Shown here in pieces: positions 1 to 5,398 of a stretch of 7,624 bases of DNA. The position numbers were made by a program, and so were the translations under genes. Below the pieces are notes generated by a model that saw only the letters and a program-made list of their open reading frames with translations, was not told where the DNA came from and made no database searches. How positions within the stretch are numbered: position 1 is the stretch's first letter; every line of letters starts with the position of its first letter. The stretch is from an uncultured Dialister sp. Its GTDB lineage: Bacteria; Bacillota; Negativicutes; Veillonellales; Dialisteraceae. The stretch lies in NCBI GenBank assembly GCA_900759415.1, contig CAAEVC010000085.1, forward strand, positions 1-7,624, written 5' to 3'.

Positions 1-30
1 TCCCATCACTTGCGTTAAGATTGTGATGAG

Positions 31-39
31 ATTATACCA
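31..39 (-). promoter_or_regulatory. Possible divergent extended -10 promoter
   Basis: Read on the minus strand, this is TGGTATAAT, a perfect extended -10 (TGn-TATAAT). No good -35 hexamer lies 17 nt upstream, which is tolerated for extended -10 promoters. It would transcribe leftwards out of the window, away from rpsF, starting at about base 24. No start codon with a Shine-Dalgarno sequence is visible in the 30 bases left before the edge, so the target gene cannot be named. A chance match in AT-rich DNA is possible. Confidence 0.35.
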
Positions 40-120
40 TGACTGGGACATTTTCATTTGTGGTTACTTGAGACAATATCACTTGTGGTTCATACCGAAT
101 AGAATTTTTGAAATAAAGAT

Positions 121-149
121 TTGCTTTTTCGAAATATCTTTTGTATAAT
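121..149 (+). promoter_or_regulatory. Sigma-A-like promoter of the rpsF-ssb-rpsR operon
   Basis: A perfect -10 hexamer TATAAT (144-149) lies 17 nt after a partial -35 TTGCTT (121-126, only TTG matching consensus). The surroundings are AT-rich. Transcription would begin near 156, leaving a 5' UTR of about 73 nt before the rpsF GTG at 229. This is the best promoter candidate upstream of the ribosomal operon. Bases 1-120 contain no gene that I can support. Confidence 0.7.
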
Positions 150-175
150 ATAAAAGCTTGTTATTTTACAAGTAA

Positions 176-220
176 CTTCCTGGCCCGCATGAGGTGCGGG
201 ACATAGGTCCGAAAAGGAGG
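176..220 (+). promoter_or_regulatory. Candidate S6:S18-binding rpsF leader with SD-sequestering stem
   Basis: The rpsF 5' UTR can form a hairpin CCCGCA (184-189) / TGCGGG (195-200) with the 5-nt loop TGAGG. CTTCCT (176-181) can pair outside it with AGGAGG (215-220, one G-U), which is the rpsF Shine-Dalgarno sequence. The strand between the two stems carries CCG at 209-211. An autoregulatory mRNA motif bound by the S6:S18 complex, with a conserved CCG in a bulge, is known upstream of rpsF in many bacteria. The nested stems, unpaired CCG and position fit that motif as I remember it. The assignment is inference. An alternative hairpin, GGAC (199-202) / GTCC (207-210), competes with it. Confidence 0.5.
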
Positions 221-228
221 CGAATTTC

Positions 229-513
229 GTGAAAAAGTATGAAGTTATGTTTATCGTGAACACTGCTAATGATGAAGTCATCAAAGCAGCAGTCAAACTG
301 GTACAGGACACCATTACCAGAATTGGTGGTACCATTGACAACACCGATGAATGGGGTAAGCGTCATCTTGCGTACGAAGTAAAGCATCAGAGTGAAGGCT
401 ACTATGTAGTCATCGACTTCCAGGCTGATCCTGCGCAGATTACCGAACTTGACCGCGTCATCAAGATTCATGAAGAAATTATCCGTCATATCATTGTTAA
501 ACAGGATGACTAA
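229..513 (+). CDS. rpsF: 30S ribosomal protein S6
   Basis: Small-subunit ribosomal protein S6 (94 aa), which binds 16S rRNA in the 30S platform as a heterodimer with S18. The protein starts MKKYEVMFIV, the typical first beta strand, and carries the family segment around residues 42-58 (WGKRHLAYEVKHQSEGY), followed by a strand-helix ending in HEEIIRHIIVKQDD. The length is typical of bacterial S6. The start codon is GTG at 229, chosen because AAGGAGG ends at 220, giving an 8-nt spacing, and because the protein begins where S6 normally does. It is first in an operon with ssb (12-nt gap) and rpsR. Its SD can be paired by the upstream leader, so S6:S18 autoregulation is plausible. Confidence 0.97.
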   Translation: MKKYEVMFIVNTANDEVIKAAVKLVQDTITRIGGTIDNTDEWGKRHLAYEVKHQSEGYYVVIDFQADPAQITELDRVIKIHEEIIRHIIVKQDD

Positions 514-525
514 GAGGTAAGCATT

Positions 526-1026
526 ATGAATTCAGTTCAGATTATGGGCAATCTGGCACGGGATCCGGTTATTCGTGCTACAAAGACAGGCCGTTCCGTT
601 GCGTCATTTACCGTGGCAGTCAATCGTAACTACACTACTCCTCAGGGAGAACAGCGGGAGTTGACAGACTGGATTAATGTGGTAGCCTGGGGTCCCCTGG
701 CAGAGGCTGTAGGAAATCAGCTGAGAAAAGGTAAGAGAGTCTTCGTAGAAGGCCGTTATTCTACCCGTTCCTATGAAGCACAGGATGGCAGCAGAAGATA
801 TGTGACCGAAGTGATCGCAAATATGGTTGCTATTCCTTTAGGAACCAGCAATGGTTCTTCCTTTAACCAGCCGCAGAACAATTCTTTCGGCGACAGCAAT
901 TTCGGCGGAAATAATAATTTCGGCGGAAATAATGGCAACTTTGGCGGCCCGTCCGACCATAACCAGCCGGGAGGTAATTTCGATCAGTTTGGAGCATCCG
1001 GCAAGGATGAAGATATTCCATTCTGA
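526..1026 (+). CDS. ssb: Single-stranded DNA-binding protein
   Basis: SSB (166 aa) coats single-stranded DNA during replication, repair and recombination, usually as a homotetramer in the cytoplasm. Residues 1-105 are the OB fold: MNSVQIMGNLARDP, the NRNYTTPQGE loop, DWINVVAWGPLAE, and KGKRVFVEGRYSTRSYEAQDG. Residues 106-160 are a flexible Gly/Asn/Phe-rich linker containing a duplicated NFGGNN unit (125-136). The protein ends in the acidic tip DEDIPF, the conserved tail that recruits partner proteins. The start ATG is preceded by GAGG (514-517) at 8-nt spacing. Two in-frame stops follow each other (TGA then TAG at 1027). Its place between rpsF and rpsR is the common bacterial arrangement, and translation is probably matched to ribosomal protein synthesis. 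Confidence 0.97.
   Translation: MNSVQIMGNLARDPVIRATKTGRSVASFTVAVNRNYTTPQGEQRELTDWINVVAWGPLAEAVGNQLRKGKRVFVEGRYSTRSYEAQDGSRRYVTEVIANMVAIPLGTSNGSSFNQPQNNSFGDSNFGGNNNFGGNNGNFGGPSDHNQPGGNFDQFGASGKDEDIPF
898..933 (+). repeat. Perfect 18-bp tandem duplication within ssb linker
   Basis: Two identical 18-bp units (898-915 and 916-933, beginning AATTTCGGCGG) lie head to tail and in frame, encoding NFGGNN twice. A third, partial GNFGG follows. Because the length is a multiple of three, copy-number change by slippage would alter only the length of the SSB linker, leaving the OB fold and acidic tip intact. Confidence 0.9.
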
Positions 1027-1056
1027 TAGGCAATTGATTTTGGAGGATAAAAAAGC

Positions 1057-1290
1057 ATGATTAAAAGAGATAGAGTAAGAAGACCGAGAAGAAAGGTCTG
1101 CCAGTGCTGCGTTGATCACGTAGATACTATTGATTATAAGAATATCGCAGCTCTGCGTCGTTTCATTTCCGAAAGAGGCAAGATTCTTCCTCGCCGTGTA
1201 ACTGGAACATGCGCAAAGCATCAGCGTAAGATCAATCTCGCTATTAAGAGAGCAAGAGCTATCGCTCTGCTTCCATTCAGCGCTGACTAA
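1057..1290 (+). CDS. rpsR: 30S ribosomal protein S18, zinc-ligand (C+) type
   Basis: Small-subunit ribosomal protein S18 (77 aa), the partner of S6 in the 30S platform. The N-terminus is strongly basic ([11 protein letters not shown]). The core contains [33 protein letters not shown], the S18 signature. Cysteines 15 and 18 (CQCC also has Cys17), Cys52 and His55 make a plausible CxxC plus CAKH metal site, the zinc-containing form of S18. The start ATG is preceded by GGAGG (1042-1046) with a 10-nt spacing. It lies 30 nt after ssb, is the last gene of the operon, and is followed closely by an intrinsic terminator. Confidence 0.97.
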   Translation: MIKRDRVRRPRRKVCQCCVDHVDTIDYKNIAALRRFISERGKILPRRVTGTCAKHQRKINLAIKRARAIALLPFSAD

Positions 1291-1301
1291 TCAGTCAAAT
1301 G

Positions 1302-1346
1302 AAAAGGATTGTGAAAAATGTTTACATTTCTCACAATCCTTTTTTT
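1302..1346 (+). terminator. Rho-independent terminator of rpsF-ssb-rpsR
   Basis: A long stem starts 11 nt after the rpsR stop. AAAAGGATTGTGA (1302-1314) pairs with TCACAATCCTTTT (1331-1343). After one A·C mismatch the stem continues with AAATGT (1316-1321) against ACATTT (1324-1329). A run of seven T (1340-1346) overlaps and follows the 3' arm. This is a strong intrinsic terminator and separates the ribosomal operon from the heat-shock operon. Confidence 0.93.
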
Positions 1347-1664
1347 ATGTAAATTTTTACCCTATAACTTCTGATGGCAGAGAAAAGCCGCCACCATGAT
1401 TGATCAGTGAGAAAGCGGACAGATGGTTATTGCTGGCAGCAGCCTGTATTCATCTTCATAGCCGCCATCTTTGCTCTGCATGTATTATTCGATTCTGATG
1501 CCATTCTTATTTATAAAAAAGGTTTTACAGCTGCCGCTCATGGTGCATGACTCCGTATTTTCACTTCATTTTAGTGCCTTTTTCGACTCTGGGGAAGGGA
1601 ATAGGGAGAAGCTGAAAAATTCAGTAAATAAGGGATTTTTCTTTATTTAAAAATGGCAAAAGTC
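1347..1664 (+). other. Intergenic spacer with no supported gene
   Basis: This 318-nt stretch between the rpsR terminator and the hrcA promoter has no convincing gene. The longest small reading frame I found runs from ATG 1480 to TAA 1650 (56 codons). It has no Shine-Dalgarno sequence and an untypical composition rich in Phe, Leu and Met. GCAGAG-A-AAAG (1377-1387) could pair over a long distance with CTTT-G-CTCTGC (1469-1479). A small hairpin CTGAA/TTCAG lies at 1612-1624. The last 50 nt (about 1615-1660) are very AT-rich and could act as an UP element for the hrcA promoter. No tRNA-like or riboswitch-like structure was recognised. Confidence 0.6.
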
Positions 1665-1693
1665 TTGACATTCCCTGGTACGGATGATATTCT
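1665..1693 (+). promoter_or_regulatory. Sigma-A promoter of the hrcA-grpE-dnaK-dnaJ operon
   Basis: A perfect -35 TTGACA (1665-1670) is followed after exactly 17 nt by TATTCT (1688-1693, 4 of 6 matches to TATAAT). Transcription should start at about 1700, so the CIRCE operator at 1705 lies immediately downstream of the start site. That is the usual CIRCE arrangement: HrcA bound there would block initiation or early elongation. Confidence 0.88.
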
Positions 1694-1704
1694 AATAACG
1701 TAAG

Positions 1705-1731
1705 TTAGCACTCTCTATTAATGAGTGCTAA
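1705..1731 (+). promoter_or_regulatory. CIRCE operator (HrcA binding site)
   Basis: A perfect inverted repeat, TTAGCACTC (1705-1713), a 9-nt spacer (1714-1722) and GAGTGCTAA (1723-1731), matches the consensus CIRCE element with no mismatch. It lies just after the predicted transcription start and ends 15 nt before the hrcA start codon, so it is also part of the 5' UTR, where it can form a hairpin. CIRCE is the operator of the HrcA repressor. The repressor gene next to it implies autoregulation and control of the whole operon. No second CIRCE copy was seen in front of dnaK. Confidence 0.98.
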
Positions 1732-1746
1732 TAACAGGGTGATAAT

Positions 1747-2826
1747 ATGGCGACACGTAAAACGAATAATCATGAAGAGCGCCGTTATGGCGCCAACGAA
1801 CTGAATGAAAGAAAGCGCAAAGTACTCTGGGCTATTGTTCAGGATTATGCAGATACTGCTGAGCCGGTAGGTTCCCGTACTATCGCAAAGAAGTACGACT
1901 TGGGGGTAAGCAGTGCGACCATCCGCAATGAAATGCAGGATCTGGAAGATGAAGGATATTTGGAACAGCCCCATACCTCCGCAGGACGTATCCCTTCTAT
2001 CAAGGGATATCGTTTTTACGTGGACTGGCTTATGCAGCCGGCACCAGTTACGGAAACAGAGAAAGCCATGATTGACAGCATGCTTACCGGGCATGTGACA
2101 AAGATGGATGAAATCTTCCGTCATATGGCAAGTACCATTGCTTCTCTCACTCACAATGTTTCAGTAGCTGCCTCGGCAGGGGTGAAGAAGAAATTCAATT
2201 ACGTCCGTTTCCTTCCGCTGGATGGGGAAAGGGCCATTCTCCTGGTAGTATCTGATCAGGGGGATGTATCCAATACGGTAGTCAATATTCCCCGGAGTTC
2301 CAGTTTCGATGAAATGCAGCTTTTAGCGGACAGGATGAATCATTTCTTCCATGGAAAAGATATTGATACCATGAATGAGAAGATGATTCTTTCTTTCCAG
2401 AATGAAATAGAAAAAGATCCGAGTTCTTATGTTCATGTATTCCAAGCACTGCAGAATACCATGATGCCACCGAATGAAGTTTATTCCGGTGGTGCATCCC
2501 GTCTGATTGAACAGCCGGAATTCAAGAATGTAGAACGAATGCAGGATATACTGAATCTGCTTGAACAGAGAGATATGCTTTCGAGCATGCTTCTCTCCAG
2601 TTCTGATCAGCCGATTGCGGTTCATATCGGTACAGAAAATGCGATGAAGTCACTTTCTGATTTGTCCATTGTCCGTGCGCAGTTCTCTTCCAATGGAAGG
2701 GTGATAGGCTCTGTTGCAGTTCTTGGACCGACCAGAATGCAGTATAGCAGAATCATTGGCATGATGCGTTTCATGCAGCAGAGGCTGGATATGCTGCTGA
2801 AACATAAAAATAAGGAGGGTCCTTGA
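1747..2826 (+). CDS. hrcA: Heat-inducible transcription repressor HrcA
   Basis: HrcA (359 aa) represses class I heat-shock operons by binding CIRCE; in known systems GroEL keeps it active. Residues 19-95 form the winged-helix DNA-binding region: LNERKRKVLWAIVQDYADTA, PVGSRTIAKKY (40-50), LGVSSATIRNEM (52-63) and HTSAGRIPSIKGYRFYVDWL (76-95), all hallmark segments. The C-terminal region contains IGTEN (294-298) and the end segment with YSRIIGMMRFM (333-343). The protein is slightly longer than many HrcA proteins because about 18 basic, polar residues precede the usual start. No other ATG, GTG or TTG lies before the conserved region, and AGGGTGAT ends 3 nt before the ATG, so 1747 is the likely start. 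The gene has no cysteine codons. It overlaps grpE by one base. Confidence 0.97.
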   Translation: MATRKTNNHEERRYGANELNERKRKVLWAIVQDYADTAEPVGSRTIAKKYDLGVSSATIRNEMQDLEDEGYLEQPHTSAGRIPSIKGYRFYVDWLMQPAPVTETEKAMIDSMLTGHVTKMDEIFRHMASTIASLTHNVSVAASAGVKKKFNYVRFLPLDGERAILLVVSDQGDVSNTVVNIPRSSSFDEMQLLADRMNHFFHGKDIDTMNEKMILSFQNEIEKDPSSYVHVFQALQNTMMPPNEVYSGGASRLIEQPEFKNVERMQDILNLLEQRDMLSSMLLSSSDQPIAVHIGTENAMKSLSDLSIVRAQFSSNGRVIGSVAVLGPTRMQYSRIIGMMRFMQQRLDMLLKHKNKEGP

Positions 2827-2828
2827 TG
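2812..2828 (+). promoter_or_regulatory. RBS fixing the grpE start at ATG 2826
   Basis: AAGGAGG (2812-2818) lies in the last codons of hrcA and has 7 nt of spacing to the ATG at 2826. A TTG at 2823 in the same frame would add one residue but leaves only 4 nt. The ATG overlaps the hrcA stop (TGATG), a geometry typical of translational coupling. Confidence 0.85.
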
Positions 2829-3446
2829 AGCAAAGAGGAAAAAATTGAAGTGAAGATCAATGAGCCGGAGAATGTAAAAGAAACTTCTCCAGAAAAAGAA
2901 AATGCAAAACCTTCAGTAGAAGAACTTCAGCAGCAGGTCATCTTCCTGACAAAACAGTCAGCAGAAGCACAGAAAAAGCTGAAAGAGGAAGAGGACAAGG
3001 CAAAAGAACAGGAAGAAAAACTTCAGACTGCCCTTTCCCAGTATGTAAGACTGCAGGCTGATTTTGATAATTTCCGCCGCCGCACCAGAGAAAATGATGC
3101 GAAAGCAGCTGATACCTATGAAGCTGCTACTCTGAAAGCATTCCTCCCGGTTCTTGATAATTTTGAACTGGCTATGGATCACATGAAAAAAGATGCTTCC
3201 GGGGAAGCGTATATCAAAGGATTTGAACTTCTTCAGAAACAGTTTGTAAAGATTATGACTGATTTCGGTGTGAAGGAAATCGAATCCAAAGGCAAGACCT
3301 TTGATCCACATTTCCACGAAGCAGTCATGATGGTCCAGTCTGATGAAATGGAAGATGAAACCATTTCCATGGTATTCCAGAAGGGGTACCTGTATAAAGA
3401 TACTGTTCTTCGTCCTGCCAAAGTTCAGGTTGTAAAAAACAGCTGA
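2826..3446 (+). CDS. grpE: Nucleotide exchange factor GrpE
   Basis: GrpE (206 aa) is the cytoplasmic co-chaperone dimer that releases ADP from DnaK. Residues 1-30 are an acidic, disordered-looking tail rich in Glu, Lys and Pro. Residues 31-75 are the long coiled-coil helix (VEELQQQVIFLTKQSAEAQKK and following). Next come the conserved ADFDNFRRRT (78-87) and LPVLDNFELAM (107-117). The C-terminal beta domain carries the family signature FDPHFHEAVM (159-168) and VFQKGYLYKDTVLRPAKVQVV (183-203). Length and domain order are standard. The start is taken at ATG 2826 because of SD spacing. It follows hrcA with a 1-nt overlap and precedes dnaK by 61 nt. No terminator or clear promoter was found in that gap, so it should share the CIRCE-controlled transcript. 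Confidence 0.97.
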   Translation: MSKEEKIEVKINEPENVKETSPEKENAKPSVEELQQQVIFLTKQSAEAQKKLKEEEDKAKEQEEKLQTALSQYVRLQADFDNFRRRTRENDAKAADTYEAATLKAFLPVLDNFELAMDHMKKDASGEAYIKGFELLQKQFVKIMTDFGVKEIESKGKTFDPHFHEAVMMVQSDEMEDETISMVFQKGYLYKDTVLRPAKVQVVKNS

Positions 3447-3507
3447 TACTGGCATTACATAGATATTTCCACATAAGTAAGAATAAAAATGAAAGGGGAC
3501 ATTTTAA

Positions 3508-5379
3508 ATGTCAAAAGTTATTGGTATTGATCTGGGAACAACTAACTCCGTTGTGGCAGTTATGGAAGGCGGCGAACCAGTCGTTATTTCTAACGCTGAA
3601 GGCTCCCGTCTTACTCCTTCTGTTGTAGGTTTCTCCAAAAATGGGGAACGTCTGGTAGGCCAGCTGGCAAAGCGTCAGGCTGTATCCAACCCGCACCGCA
3701 CCATCGTTTCCATTAAACGTCATATGGGCAGCGACTACAAAGTCACCATTGATGACAAATCCTATACTCCACAGGAAATCTCCGCAATGATCCTTCAGAA
3801 ACTGAAGGTAGATGCAGAAGCTTACCTCGGTGAAAAGGTTACTGAAGCAGTTATTACCTGCCCGGCATACTTCACCGACAGCCAGCGTCAGGCAACCAAA
3901 GATGCAGGTGCTATTGCAGGCCTTAAGGTTCTCCGTATCATCAACGAACCGACCGCTTCTGCTCTTGCTTACGGCCTTGACAAGATTAAAGACGGTAAGG
4001 AACACAGATTCCTCGTTTATGACCTGGGCGGCGGCACATTCGATGTTTCCATCCTCAATCTGGCTGACGGCGTATTCGAAGTAGAAGCTTCCAGCGGTAA
4101 CGGCCATCTGGGCGGCGATGATTTCGATGCCCGCGTTATGGACTGGATCGCTGATACCTTCAAAGCACAGAATGGCTTCGAACTGAAGAGAGATCCGATG
4201 ACCAACCAGCGCCTGAAAGAAGCAGCTGAAAAGGCAAAGATCGAACTCTCCTCTGTTATGTCCACCGACATCAACCTTCCATTCATTACCATTGATTCCA
4301 ATGGCCAGCCGGTTCATTTCGATGCAACCCTGACCCGTGCCGTATTTGACAGAATCACTGAAGATCTGGTACAGGCAACTGTTGAACCGATTGACCGTGC
4401 TATGAAGGATGCAGGCCTTTCCATCGGCGATATCGATAAAGTCCTCCTGGTCGGCGGCTCTTCCCGTATCCCGGCTGTACAGGCTCTGATCCGTGAAAAA
4501 TTCGGCAAAGAACCATCCAAGGGCGTTAACCCTGATGAATCTGTAGCAGTAGGCGCAGCTATTCAGGCAGGCGTACTCAAGGGTGAAGTCAAAGACGTAC
4601 TGCTCCTTGACGTAACTCCACTGTCCCTGGGCATTGAAACCTTAGGCGGCGTATTCACCACCATGATTAAGAGAAATACCACCATCCCGACCTCCAAGTC
4701 TCAGGTATTCTCTACCGCTGCTGATAACCAGCCTTCCGTAGACATCCATGTACTTCAGGGCGAACGTCCGATGGCAGCAGACAACAAGACCCTTGGCCGC
4801 TTCGAACTTTCTGATATCCCACCGGCTCCACGGGGAGTACCTCAGATTCAGGTAACCTTCGATATCGATGCTAACGGCATTGTTCACGTATCTGCAAAAG
4901 ACCTGGGTACCGGTAAGGAACAGAAGATCGATATCACCTCTTCTTCCGGCCTCTCTGATGAAGAAATCCAGAGAATGCAGGATGATGCAAAGGCTCATGA
5001 AGAAGAAGATAAGAAACGTAAGGAATCCATCACCGCTAAGAACAACGCAGAAGCTCTGATTTACCAGGCTGAAAAGACTGTCAAGGAACTGGGCGACAAA
5101 GCAGATGCTGCCAAAGTCAAAGAAATCAACGATGCAGTTGCTAAACTGAAAGAAACCTTAAAGGGCGATGACACTGAAAAGATCAAAGCTGACGCAGAAG
5201 CTCTGACCAAACCGCTCCATGAACTGACCGAAAAACTGTACCAGCAGGCACAGCAGGCACAGCAGGCAGCTGGAGCTCAGCAGCAGGGACCACAGGCAGG
5301 CCCGCAGGCTGGCGCAAAAAAAGCAGACGATAATGTAGTAGATGCAGATTATAAAGTTGTCGACGACGACAAGAAATAA
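3508..5379 (+). CDS. dnaK: Molecular chaperone DnaK (Hsp70)
   Basis: ATP-dependent Hsp70 chaperone (623 aa). The nucleotide-binding domain (about 1-360) shows DLGTTNS (8-14), catalytic Lys70 in [28 protein letters not shown] (118-138), [14 protein letters not shown] (145-158), [10 protein letters not shown] (172-181) and [13 protein letters not shown] (312-324). The interdomain linker VLLLDVTPL is at 364-372. The substrate-binding domain follows to about 480, then a helical lid, then a Gln/Ala/Gly-rich tail (579-603) ending [12 protein letters not shown]. The insert found after about residue 75 in proteobacterial DnaK is absent, as in Gram-positive-type DnaK. The only cysteine is Cys118. AAAGGGG (3492-3498) precedes the ATG by 9 nt. 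It is third in the operon and under CIRCE control from the hrcA promoter. Confidence 0.99.
   Translation: MSKVIGIDLGTTNSVVAVMEGGEPVVISNAEGSRLTPSVVGFSKNGERLVGQLAKRQAVSNPHRTIVSIKRHMGSDYKVTIDDKSYTPQEISAMILQKLKVDAEAYLGEKVTEAVITCPAYFTDSQRQATKDAGAIAGLKVLRIINEPTASALAYGLDKIKDGKEHRFLVYDLGGGTFDVSILNLADGVFEVEASSGNGHLGGDDFDARVMDWIADTFKAQNGFELKRDPMTNQRLKEAAEKAKIELSSVMSTDINLPFITIDSNGQPVHFDATLTRAVFDRITEDLVQATVEPIDRAMKDAGLSIGDIDKVLLVGGSSRIPAVQALIREKFGKEPSKGVNPDESVAVGAAIQAGVLKGEVKDVLLLDVTPLSLGIETLGGVFTTMIKRNTTIPTSKSQVFSTAADNQPSVDIHVLQGERPMAADNKTLGRFELSDIPPAPRGVPQIQVTFDIDANGIVHVSAKDLGTGKEQKIDITSSSGLSDEEIQRMQDDAKAHEEEDKKRKESITAKNNAEALIYQAEKTVKELGDKADAAKVKEINDAVAKLKETLKGDDTEKIKADAEALTKPLHELTEKLYQQAQQAQQAAGAQQQGPQAGPQAGAKKADDNVVDADYKVVDDDKK
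5242..5268 (+). repeat. Three tandem 9-bp CAGCAGGCA units in dnaK tail
   Basis: CAGCAGGCA occurs three times in perfect tandem and encodes QQA x3 in the disordered C-terminal tail of DnaK. Imperfect CAG/CAGG-rich sequence continues to about 5310. The 9-bp unit keeps the frame, so slippage would only shorten or lengthen the tail and not touch the final acidic DDDKK. Confidence 0.9.
5357..5372 (+). other. Small hairpin at the 3' end of dnaK
   Basis: TTGTCG (5357-5362) and CGACAA (5367-5372) form a 6-bp stem with loop ACGA in the last codons of dnaK, 26 nt before the dnaJ start. No T-run follows, so it is not an intrinsic terminator. It could protect an upstream mRNA end or affect dnaJ initiation. 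It may equally be a by-product of the repeated GAC codons for the Asp-rich tail. Confidence 0.4.
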
Positions 5380-5398
5380 GGAATAGTGTGAATTCTTT

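Noticed and set aside
2..148. Plus-strand frame open from the left edge to a TAA at 146-148
   Set aside because: The translation is rich in Trp, His, Cys, Ile and Phe and not protein-like, and it runs through the best rpsF promoter. Low-complexity AT-rich DNA explains it.
33..160. Minus-strand frame ending NENVPVMV at a TAA near 33, which looked somewhat protein-like
   Set aside because: It has an upstream stop after about 42 codons, no start codon near its beginning and no SD, and it overlaps the rpsF promoter. It could be a decayed remnant, but nothing supports a gene.
1340..1368. Possible promoter with -10 TATAAC (1363-1368) after the rpsR terminator
   Set aside because: The position of the -35 is only the terminator T-run, and no gene or RNA with a recognisable end follows.
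1369..1500. Repeated 8-mers TTCTGATG (1369, 1493) and AGCCGCCA (1386, 1460) in the rpsR-hrcA spacer
   Set aside because: About one 8-mer pair is expected by chance in 300 nt, and there is no regular spacing, so this is not a CRISPR or iteron array.
1562..1585. CACT/AGTG hairpin followed by CCTTTTT, resembling a weak terminator
   Set aside because: The stem is only 4 bp with a 7-nt loop and no transcript is known to end there; too weak to call.
2823..2825. TTG start for grpE one codon upstream of the ATG
   Set aside because: It would sit only 4 nt after the SD and is a weaker codon; the ATG at 2826 has 7-nt spacing and the TGATG coupling geometry.
3447..3507. Second promoter or CIRCE in front of dnaK
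   Set aside because: No TTAGCACTC-like half-site and no -35/-10 pair with acceptable spacing could be found in the 61-nt grpE-dnaK gap.
3511..4317. 268-codon minus-strand frame opposite dnaK
   Set aside because: It is antisense to the strongly conserved N-terminal half of dnaK, shows no recognisable family and has no promoter or SD. It is a codon-bias shadow.
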